From Synura sp. LO234KE (Eukaryota; Sar; Synurophyceae; Synurales; Mallomonadaceae), in NCBI GenBank assembly GCA_015143735.1, contig VKHC01000561.1, positions 1 through 11,045 of the forward strand: a stretch of 11,045 nucleotides of DNA, written 5' to 3'. Both the position numbers and the translations under genes were made by a program. Positions within the stretch are counted from its first letter, which is position 1. Every line of letters starts with the position of its first letter. Of the stretch, positions 1 to 8,291 are shown in pieces. Under the pieces are notes generated by a model. It had not been told where the DNA came from and made no database searches. It saw only the letters and a program-made list of their open reading frames with translations.

Positions 1-890
1 TTCTGCCAAGAATTTAGGTCGCTCCAAACCTACATTGTTGCCCACAATTCGTTTGGGAGAAATTTCAGTTTGAAGGTGGTTGCTGACCAGGAAAACTAAA
101 ATTTTTATCTCTGGCAGGATTGAGTTGGCTGGAGGCCTGGATTGCCTTCGCTGTAAGAAGGAATACCCTTGTTGGATTCCTATCTCCTTGACGGTCAATA
201 TTTTGGATAAGTTGGAGAAACTGATTTTGCTGTTCGCAATTTTCCATTTCGCAGCTTACGCTAAAAGCCGGGAGCAGTGTCGCCTGCGCTATAGCGAGGT
301 TTTTTATCCACTGATGTAGATAGCGAATATCTAGAGGCCATTAGGCAAATTCTGAGGCAAAACTACTCCTCAGAAGCCGAGTAGTAGTGAAATACTAGAT
401 ACGCGTTTGTACAGTCACACAAGAAAACACGTTTTTAAAACTAGTAAAGAATATCTATTTGACTTTAGTAGCGTTTTATACTATTCTCGGCTCCTTGGGA
501 ACATAGCACTTCTTGAGGATACTGAGGAAGAAGTCTATACGAAATCTTCTTGGTAGTACCGGCGAACAGTTGTTGCATTGTAATACGCTCGCCCCAGAAC
601 TGGTATCACTATCGACCATCTTTTCTGCCTTGTGTTACTATGCTTTATAATGGTGGCAAATCCACACCAACTGAAATACGCTTTGAGTAAATTTTTAGGC
701 GAAGGCGAATATTTTAAACAAGAATTTTAACCTGCCAATAAAATCAATGAAAGTCTTATGTTTGAAATTCAAGGGCACTCGATTCTTAAAACTCTATAGA
801 GCCTTGGAATTTCTTCGCCTCGCCATCAAACGCTCATACACAATTGCAATAAGTATTGACTCCTTGAACAAATACGTCACCCAAACACAA
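1..890. other. Spacer at the 3' side of the membrane-protein gene
   Basis: No supported gene. On the minus strand a frame is open from 340 to 65 (91 codons with its stop), with an internal ATG at 247. It is protein-like (RYLHQWIKNLAIAQ near its start) but matches no family I know, and a TAA lies just upstream. It could be a transposon gag-like fossil or chance. Between 700 and 890 I found no AATAAA on the minus strand for the neighbouring gene's 3' end. A plus-strand frame at 747-959 overlaps that gene's 3' end and is taken as a shadow. Confidence 0.4.
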
Positions 891-3527
891 TTATATCACA
901 ACGTATTCCTGACGCGCCATAGGTGTCCCCCTACGCTCAGAATCCACAATGGACGTTGACATTTCCATCCCCGCATCCTCCAGCAGTGTCGAGTACAAAC
1001 GGTCGTCCCCTCCCAACCTGTCGTCAGGTAGGTCGAACAAACCTATATCGTGGATATTCGCGAGCAAGTACTGGTCCTGAATTCCCGTCGGCAGTTCCTC
1101 GCTCTCCGCCACGTCATCCGCGGATTGTACTCCAGCATTATTTGAAAAAGTGGTGCCAAACCACTGCGCCATTCCTATTGCCCGTCCGAGGCTTCTCGTC
1201 AATAAGGCGGCGGTTACAAACACGATTACCACCGCCGTAACTGCCAATGTGAACACGGACCATCTCGAATGCGTGTCTTCCTCTGATCCTAGAGACAATA
1301 GGTCCGAATTCATGCCCGACAGAACCCCATTCAGCTCCAAGGGCTTCGTGCCCACGTAGGACACTTCTTCAAGATCAAGGGACAGCAGTGCCACTTCTTT
1401 TAGACTCGTCAATCCCGCGACACCGGAGGACCTCGCTACGGCCGCCACGGTGCTCGAGAAGGATCCCGAGGATATTGCTGCACCCAAATCGGCTTTGAGA
1501 CTGGCCACCAGGTCCTCCACAGCGTCATGACTCAGGACATCGACTAGGAAGGCGATCTCTGGCACGAAATCGACCTTGAACTGCACATCCAAACTATAAG
1601 GATGTAACGTCCTCCGCACAACCTTACTCGGTTCTTCTACCGAGACACGTGACACAGTGATGTATTCTTCGTCCCACCCATCCACCGTCTTTGCGAGCGC
1701 CTTCGCTACCACGGCACCTTCTCGGGAACCGAACATCGCGGAGGGCAGACCGATGAGCGAAATCACACCTGTAACGGTGACCACAGAGGAGTAACTCTTG
1801 TCACACACCATCTCCACGGTCAACAGGTTGTCCGGCACACAGACGCCATCCTCAATGTGAAACGACAATTGCTCTGCGAAGGAGCCGTTGGTGCCGCAGA
1901 AGGACCACCTGGCGTCCCGCCGCTGGCTCATCGACACGCGGAAGAAGAAGGAACCTTCTCCGAAACAATAGACACAGAGGCCACTGTACGTCCCATTAGC
2001 CAACGAGCCGAACGCCAACAGTTCGGTCTGAGACTCGTCTGATATGTAGAAGGACGTTCCCAGGTAATTGGAGTCGAACCAGCCCTGGCCGCTAGAGGAG
2101 TACAACACAACAGACAAGGTCTCTGTAGAGGTGGAGGCGCTCGACTGCCTCTTGGACCTGCGCCTCCTTCTATTTGACCGACCTGTTACGCTGCTGCTCA
2201 CGTTGGTGTTTGGGGTAAGTGGCAGGAGCAATTCTATGTCACCGTGATTGTCCGGAAGAGTCACTGGTCCCCACGTCCCGGATCTAGTTGTGCCCAACAC
2301 AAAACCTCGACTGATATTAGTGCTTGCGCTCGACCTAACGGGGCCGATGCTCAGAGGAGGAGACTGGGCAGAGATGGATGACGTGGAATTAGGAAGAGTG
2401 TGGGTGTCCGCGGGTTGCCTCCTCGACGATCGGCGTCTCCGTTCACCAACGCGCTTCCTCCTGCAGGGATTGGCGACAGTGATAAGCTTTCCTTCAACGC
2501 TGCGTCTCTCCGCGCGTGAAATACGCGAGAGTGGACTGCACGCCTCTTCTTCGTCCTCATCTTCTGCGCCGCTCGGTATGCCCACCTCGCCGATCGGACG
2601 GGCACGTGTGGAGTTCTCGATCTCCAGCACAAGAGAGTGCTGTGGAGCATTTCCACCGCGAGATTGAATTTGCTTGAGCTTATCAGAATCAATATTTTTC
2701 GAAAGTGATGATACTCGAGATTGCGACCCGATTAAGGTTGGTCCACTAATACTTGATTTATCAACACGTTCAACCGATTCCCCGCCACCCTTCAGCAACT
2801 TCTCACCAACAACATCCTTGGAAACAGCATCCCTTAGCCTCCTGTCATTTGGTGAGGCTTTGATCAATGTATTAGGCGTCAGAGTATCAGTATCGTTGCT
2901 CCTTATCCGGTTCCGAATGACTGAATTCTGTGACTTCGGAATTCGATTCACATTGCCTGAAGGAGAATCAACCGATTTCCCATTCAATCTCAACGGAGTG
3001 GGCAAGCATTCACCGCGCTGAATGAAGCTATTTTTTGAAATCCCACAAGTGGTGAAATTGAGCTCATTCGACCAAAGTGCATGCCAATAAATTAGGTTCC
3101 ATTCTGGGGAATCGAAATTGAACACAAGAGTGGTATTAAAGCCACCTGTAAATTTCATGCCGGTATTTTCAATCACCGCAGTCCACATAATCTAGAAAAT
3201 TGTTTGGGATAAAATTAAAACAATATGCAACTTGATTAACAATACCTCCCAATTATTCTCGACCAGCTCTTCACTGTCACTAACGACCATCATAGAAAGC
3301 ATGCCAGATCTCCCACATATTCTGTGCTCAACAAAATTCGTTGTACAATTAGGAGCGAGTATAATCAAATTATTATTTGAATCTTCTGCGTAGAAATAAG
3401 CATTATTCCAACCGTCACCAAAAGCATCCCAAAGAGTAATCAGTAGGCAGCTATTGTTAGCACATAAGCATGAATTTATTAAATAAAATAGAACAAAGAA
3501 TTTTGAAACTATTGCCCGATCCCTCAT
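891..3527 (-). CDS. Two-exon gene: predicted type I membrane protein with two GDGW-like extracellular domains
   Basis: Joining exon 1 (3527-3246, 94 codons) to exon 2 (3191-891, stop included) gives 860 residues. A TGA lies directly upstream in frame of the ATG, fixing the start. Residues 1-23 form a signal peptide (hydrophobic core FFVLFYLINSCLC). Domain 1 (about 27-156) holds LWDAFGDGW at 32-40. Domain 2 (about 453-545) holds LYSSSGQGW at 457-465 and cysteines 500, 503, 526 and 545. Between them is a Ser/Arg-rich disordered linker with an acidic patch (303-312) and basic runs (336-353, 435-442). Residues about 561-715 resemble a SEA-like fold. One helix (about 740-758) precedes a tail of about 100 residues. 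At least ten N-glycosylation sequons lie before the helix and I saw none after it, which supports this topology. GDGW-like domains are known to me from secreted algal and stramenopile proteins; ligand and function are unknown. A role as receptor or adhesion protein is inference. Confidence 0.8.
3192..3245 (-). other. 54-nt spliceosomal intron
   Basis: On the minus strand the segment starts GTATTG and ends TTTTCTAG after a pyrimidine-rich stretch, and it is much more AT-rich than exon 2. The two flanking open frames share a reading frame and are separated only by the TAG that ends this segment. Removing it joins residues NNWE to IMWTAV and completes domain 1: in this type of domain the block after the cysteines often ends in an 'I-x-W' pattern, and domain 2 has RWSF at the equivalent place. 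The length is a multiple of three, so the intron lies between codons (phase 0). The alternative, two separate genes, would leave the second without a signal peptide and the first with half a domain. Confidence 0.85.
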
Positions 3528-3603
3528 TCAAATTCCGACGACGAAACCTAAAACGAAATTTATCGCAAAAATTTCAAAAAATATTTTTTCATATCTTAAA
3601 GGG

Positions 3604-3659
3604 TTGCTTAAAATCGATTTTGCGCCAAATAATTTGGCGAATTTTCACCTTTTAAGCAA
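3604..3659. repeat. Interrupted near-palindrome in the promoter or leader region
   Basis: The outer arms TTGCTTAAAA (3604-3613) and TTTTAAGCAA (3650-3659) are perfect reverse complements. The inner arms CGCCAAAT (3623-3630) and ATTTGGCG (3632-3639) are perfect with one central base. The stretches between the arms do not pair well. The element lies between the TATA-like box and the start codon, about where transcription would begin, so it could be a dimeric protein-binding site or a leader hairpin. The TTTGGCG half-sites resemble E2F-type sites; this is resemblance only. Confidence 0.6.
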
Positions 3660-3661
3660 GA

Positions 3662-3668
3662 TTTTATA
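3662..3668 (-). promoter_or_regulatory. TATA-like box of the membrane-protein gene
   Basis: The minus strand reads TATAAAA here, about 135 nt upstream of the ATG at 3527. Spacing to the start codon allows a 5' leader of about 100 nt. The whole area is AT-rich, so such a heptamer can occur by chance; only position and orientation support it. Confidence 0.3.
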
Positions 3669-5717
3669 ATGATATGTCAAATATTGCTCTAGCAAGCACT
3701 TTATTAAGAAAGAAATGCGCTGTTACAGTAATCTAGCGTTCGCAATATGTATTTGCAAGTAGCTGGGAGCGAAAGTCGGAATCATCTAAACTTACACATA
3801 TTTTGCAAAGATGAGAGGCAATTTGAGTAATTTGGTTTACATTTTAAATTTTTCTCTAATTTCGACACTAATGAAAGAGATACAAGTTAGAAATTCGTTT
3901 AAACGTATTATCAACTATATTGGCTGCAGCGTATGTCCAATAATTAGTTTGGTCGCGAGGAAGACCCTGCTGAAATAAGTAATCTCATCTAGGTTCTGAC
4001 GAAGTGGGTGATAATTGCTGCGATAGTGCTACATAATAATGATTTCTAGCTAGAGCCGAATCCACTCTAAGATATGATCGATATCGACTCCTCCAAATAG
4101 AGTCGATCAATATTCGGCTTATCACTCCACGAGGAAATCTCGGTAAAAATTTGTCAAGTTCTTGCAAATGAGAAGCTAATATCTTAGCATCTTAGATGGT
4201 TAGAATTTAGCCTCCAATTCCCGAATCTTGAGGTATAGTTACGCCAAGTTAAGCTTCTTACTCATGTTCAGACAGAAAAAATCGCCCGCACATCCTCATC
4301 GTGGTCAGAAGACTTTCCAAGCTGATGGAGCACGCTTGCGGAAGGGTCGTCAAGCGCTTGCAGCGGATCCTTCCCAGTGCTTGTGGGGCACTTCTCCCCA
4401 GCGCTGAATGAGTACCCTTTCAGTCTCTTTGAGGGCTATGGTTCGGTGTCGTGGGATCGAGTGATTCCTTTGGACAATATTCCGCACTAGATCGGCATGC
4501 ACTGCAACGGGGAGCTAGGACCTGGGGCGGATTTAGACTTCTTCCAATTGTCGATGGCCCTCCGCAATCATTGGGACAACCAGTACCCATGGAAATCTTG
4601 TTCGAGACCCCAATTTTTACACAAAGGCTCCAGGGGTATAATGCCTCGAGTATGGAAGACTCCGAGTAGACTGCGGCCGTAATTCCGGACTCAGCGGCCA
4701 GTGACCTTAGAAAGAGACTTCCGTCTGGTGGACTTCTGGGTATTTGCTATTTTCTCGATTTTTTAGAGCAGTAAGCGGAGGGGGCGCTGCTTTGGTATTA
4801 CTGCATTTGGTGGACGTAAAGGAAGCCTCTTTGTATCTCTCCTCGTCCACTGCATACTCCTTTCTGTGTTGTTCCCCTTAATATCTCGTCGTTGTTCCAT
4901 GTCTCCCGTTCGGCGCGAAGGATAAAAACGGTCGTGATGAACGGAAAATGTTGGGTACCCGAGCTCCGAAAATTAATACCAGAAGTTGTATAAAATAGAT
5001 TCTCAGTCTGCACTGGCGGGAATTGTTTACTATCTGATGCTGACGCAGCAGCACTAATGAGCGCTCAGTGCATTGCTCTTGAATTAACAATGGTAAGTTA
5101 TGACGAATACTTCGGCATTTGTCTTCGGACGGATAGCGCAGCTCACACAAAATTTTCAGCGGATTCTTAGTCATGCACAGGTAATGGTGTCTTCAGCTCT
5201 TGCCAATCTGGCGCATCGGAAACTAAGAGTTGATGTAGTCAAAACAGAGAATCATACAGGAATAAACTTGTTTTTTTGAGTAATTTTCGAGGCTTGCCGA
5301 GAAAACACGAGTTCACTCCGAGATGATTCGAGGTTCTCCTGCATAAACGAAGTTTGTGTAAACGCCTAAATCATTGGATTTTGATTTTGAGCAATCTCGT
5401 CTTCTCCAGCAAGCTGCAAATCCTTCAGACACCACCTAGATCACTCGACTCAAAGCAGTTAGGGCCCACTACCCGGCTTTGACTGACACTATTCGGAAGT
5501 TCGAGCGGGATATCAGGCTTCCTCTGCGGTAGATTCTGCAGGGACTTTCTTAACCTTGAACAATTTAGGTTTATCCACGTCACGGCACCTTATTGCTTCA
5601 ATTGATTTCCTGAGCCCCGCTGCGTGTGCGTGAATATCATCGTCTTGTCAATCTGGAACTACTAGCCGCGCTTGCGCTCCGGTGGTTTCAAACACCTTCC
5701 ATAGAGATTTTCGTTGA
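3669..5717. other. Long spacer without a supported gene
   Basis: The left part is AT-rich; composition becomes mixed after about 4260. Visible items are the inverted repeat at 4054-4119 and several short open stretches: minus 4191-3985 with no ATG start; minus about 4431-4274; minus about 5650-5510; and plus 5100-5279, a 59-residue ATG frame with a GTAAGT donor-like string at 5093-5098. None shows a domain I recognise, and they do not line up into one gene. I found no clear reverse transcriptase catalytic motif in this stretch that would extend the retrotransposon to the left. Decayed transposon sequence is the likeliest content. Confidence 0.4.
4054..4119. repeat. Inverted repeat with two nested arm pairs
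   Basis: AGCCGAAT (4054-4061) pairs with ATTCGGCT (4112-4119). Inside it ATCGACTC (4083-4090) pairs with GAGTCGAT (4100-4107) around a 9-base loop. The left side has about 16 extra unpaired bases. It lies in a spacer and overlaps a minus-strand open stretch (4191-3985). No flanking duplication or transposase is visible, so its nature is unknown. Confidence 0.4.
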
Positions 5718-6485
5718 ATGGGTTTTAGGCAAGTTACACATCGCCAGCCCGCCTCAGTCGGGGGTCAGGGCTACCAACGCATATCGGTCCTAATTCGGCA
5801 CCGCAAACGCTCTTGTCTCAACCGCGCTTTGCACTCGGGGGACACGTGGACCTGCTGGGCGGCGGACGTCCTCCTTCGAAGGGGACATCGTCTGGCCCAC
5901 ACCGTTCCCCTCTCGGCCATCACCCCTCAAGATGCACGTCCTGGCTTTTGGATTTCTAGTCTGATAGCCTTTGGCTGGAAGGGCAAAGCCTGCATGATCA
6001 AACAATGCTCGTTTCCCGCCTCCTCGGCTTATCTCCCACTGCATCAATCCCTCCTGGGCTCCCCTCTTCCCGGCCACAACTGGAGTCCTTCCAACATCAA
6101 ATGCCTGCACGCGTTTCACCTCTCCTCGTATGGAGATTTAGGGCGATGGGACACCCAGCTCCAGTCATGGTGCTGGCGGGAGGTACTCCACGAACCGCGT
6201 ATCCTGGAGCGCGCCCTGCCTACCCTCCAGCTTCCCACCGATCTCGCCGTCCCGCTCCTCCCAGGACAAGCCTGGCATCTCACCGCGTCCAGCTTTCTTG
6301 CGGCCTACGGAGATCCTACATGTCTTCACGACTTCGACTCCTGCAGGCTTCGTTGTCACGATCCTATACCGTCAATGGCATCTTCCCGACCCAGTTTCCA
6401 CGCCTCCTCGATCCTCTATACTTCGTCATCCCTCCCCTGTTTGGACGTACATGGGTCCCACTCTGACGGAGGGATGGTTTCCTGA
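5718..6485 (+). pseudogene. Retrotransposon polyprotein fragment, unassigned region
   Basis: Open frame of 255 codons. The stretch coding for SSYGDLGRWDTQLQSWCWRE and, further on, GQAWHLTASSFLAAYGD (about 6120-6320) looks like genuine protein with aromatic residues and a helical pattern; the first third is less convincing. It lies immediately before the next fragment, which overlaps it in another frame from 6298, so a frame change is needed somewhere between about 6300 and 6470; all three frames are partly plausible there. In non-LTR elements the region between polymerase and RNase H is poorly conserved, which fits the lack of a recognisable domain. The ATG at 5718 is probably not a real start, since an in-frame TGA just upstream may itself be a decay mutation. 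Confidence 0.45.
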
Positions 6486-7608
6486 GATCTTTGGTGGCAC
6501 GACCACCAACCCGAAGGCGACTCTTATTACTCTCACCAGCTCAACTGGCCGCCCCACCGCCCTTGGAGCAGTCCCGGGAGGGCTCTCCGACCTCGCCACT
6601 CTCCCGGACATTGTTGAAATTTATCGCTCGTCGGCATACCTACCCCCCTCCTGTGTCGGAATGGCGGCCTCGAACCCATTGCTAACTGCCCCGGCCCCAC
6701 CCATTACAACCTACGGAGGGGAGTCGGTAGACCCGCTGCATGTTTACCTTGCCCTGCACACCAGTACAGGCTTCTCTCCATTACATACTGCTGTCAACTA
6801 TGGCACCTTTCGAATCAGCCTATGTCTTTTGTACACTCACGACCATCTCTCATGGACCGCGGAGGTCTTTCATGAAGCAGTGGAGAAATATCTTCCCCGA
6901 CCATCCAACCAGGCCATCCTTCTGACGGGGATCCTTCGGGCTCTCTGGGAGCATGACGCCTCGGACCACCCATCCTCTCTGTGTATTCACCTCCCAGACC
7001 CGACGTTACTCCGGTCTCTCCGGTCTCCTCCGACAACATACTCCAATGAAGTCACGGAATGGCTAAACGAGCTGGCGCATCTTCAGGTCTCTCCCCTCAT
7101 TGGTTACGATCACGTCTCCCCACCCAAGGAGTTTTCTCCCAGCCTTGCCAGTGCTCCATTGGGAATGTACTTCGCCCAGGTGTACGCGGTCACAGGAATT
7201 TCTCCCCCCAACTCAGCCTCGACGCGTCTGAGGCCTCCTCCTTCTCTGAAGTTGCTCTCACGTCTCACTCCCTTTCGCACTGTCTCCCCGTTGGACTCCT
7301 CCGCGACACATGGACCTGGCGCGATATCTTCACAGGCACCCCCTTACTGGTTCCCCTTGAATCCCGGATACAGGCGTCACGTCTCCTTCAAGCTCAACGC
7401 TCGCGGGACGCCAGCCGAACTCCCCGAGCTGATCCACCCATCTGGGAAGATACCACCCTCCACTATGCTGCCAAAGTGCTCAACCTCGCGTCACTTCCCC
7501 AAGGAACCCGCAGCCACTACGAAAAACTTCTCCACGAACGTCACTGGACTATTGGGCACAACCAGTGCAAGGGAGCCCGCACCAACGAGAGCAGGACCCA
7601 ACTTCTGA
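6298..7608 (+). pseudogene. Retrotransposon polyprotein fragment, possible degenerate RNase H-like fold
   Basis: Frame 1; the protein-like part is about 6300-7205, and the remainder to 7608 is probably a shadow of the next fragment. The region coding for PLHVYLALHTSTG and, later, NQAILLTGILRALWEH, SSLCIHLPDPTLLRSLRS and NEVTEWLNELAHL follows the strand-helix-strand-helix spacing of an RNase H fold. However, the usual D-G-S and the helix glutamate are absent; only one aspartate (in LPDP) sits near an expected place. The fold assignment is therefore an inference. A run of six C at 7204-7209 marks the switch to the following frame: a one-base backward slip there continues directly into it. Confidence 0.45.
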
Positions 7609-8093
7609 CGTGTACGCTCTGTTGCTCCTCTGATCGTACATCGGAGGACACGTACGACCACGTGTTTCGCCTTTGCCTCCACCCTTTGCTCGTTCAAGGA
7701 CGGCAGGCCTCGGATGCAACTCTGGCACAGTACTCCCTGGACTCTGACCTCGAACGACGTTTGATCCCCCGTGTCCTGGAGCTAGTTCGCTCCCCTGAGG
7801 GCCACAGGATCTGCCTCGGCAACTGGAGCACTACCCAACTCGACCACCTCTCTTCGGCCTTACTTCCTACGGACTCTTCGGCTGCCATCGACGCAGTTCT
7901 GACCACCTTCAGTCGTCAACTCGTCTCCCGTGTCGACGGGATCTGGGAGATGCGGAAACAAGCAAAGTATCTCGAAGCGGCGGCCGCTCTACCCTCCTCC
8001 GACCCTGGCCTACTTTGGTACTTTCAGCGGAAATTCAAGCCCTATCGACCTCGGGCGTCAGTAGAACCCAAGCTTTTCTACGGAGTACGGTAA
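7059..8093 (+). pseudogene. Retrotransposon polyprotein fragment with CCHC zinc motif
   Basis: Frame 3; the convincing part runs from about 7209 to the TAA at 8091-8093, so the ATG at 7059 is not a meaningful start. The helical stretch HYEKLLHERHWTIGH is followed by a zinc motif: Cys 7611-7613, Cys 7620-7622, His 7659-7661, Cys 7674-7676 (C-x2-C-x12-H-x4-C), with the DHVFRLCLHP context typical of the zinc motif at the C-terminal side of non-LTR reverse transcriptase proteins. A linker of about 120 residues follows. The last residues, KLFYGVR, are the start of a hybrid-binding domain that continues past the stop in the same frame (next entry). This shows that the stop is a mutation inside the polyprotein and not its natural end. 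Confidence 0.65.
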
Positions 8094-8117
8094 GGGCACG
8101 TCCCGGGGGTATACACT

Positions 8118-8130
8118 TCCTGGAAGGAAG
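8118..8130. repeat. Target site duplication, left copy
   Basis: TCCTGGAAGGAAG, identical to 8279-8291. It codes S-W-K-E of the hybrid-binding domain, so it is ancestral sequence at the insertion point. Confidence 0.8.
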
Positions 8131-8278
8131 GTCAGTCAATTTATTCTTTGATAATATATCCTAAAGATTCGTTTGCCCATACCCCTAGTGGGATTTGCCA
8201 ATCTGGCTCATATGGGCGCTTAGCATATTATATGCCTGTCATGTTTTGCTAAGCTAAGTTTTCAGTTTAAAAAAAAAC
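8131..8278 (+). mobile_element. Short AT-rich retroposon (SINE-like or truncated LINE)
   Basis: This 148-bp segment is flanked by a perfect 13-bp duplication and ends in nine A then C. A 7-bp inverted repeat, GCTTAGC (8218-8224) and GCTAAGC (8248-8254), lies near the 3' end, followed by a second GCTAAG. Removing it with one copy of the duplication restores the hybrid-binding domain reading frame. Such features are those of target-primed reverse transcription. I see no convincing tRNA-type promoter boxes and no coding capacity, so whether it is a SINE or a truncated LINE tail is open. Confidence 0.75.
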
Positions 8279-8291
8279 TCCTGGAAGGAAG
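8279..8291. repeat. Target site duplication, right copy
   Basis: TCCTGGAAGGAAG follows the A-tail and C of the retroposon and repeats 8118-8130 exactly. Confidence 0.8.

Noticed and set aside
747-959. Plus-strand 70-codon frame overlapping the end of the membrane-protein gene
   Set aside because: Antisense to the gene's 3' end, no recognisable domain; treated as a shadow.
1857-3021. Several plus-strand and alternate-frame open stretches inside exon 2
   Set aside because: They are frames opposite or offset to the long continuous exon and have biased composition without domains.
5718-8093. Possible spliced host gene instead of a retrotransposon
   Set aside because: Frame changes lack convincing splice sites, and the zinc motif followed by RNase H with stops fits a decayed retroelement better.
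5200-8211. TTGCCAATCTGGC[G/T]CAT at 5200-5216 and 8195-8211 (16 of 17 matching)
   Set aside because: The similarity does not extend to either side, and a match of this length can arise by chance in a window this size.
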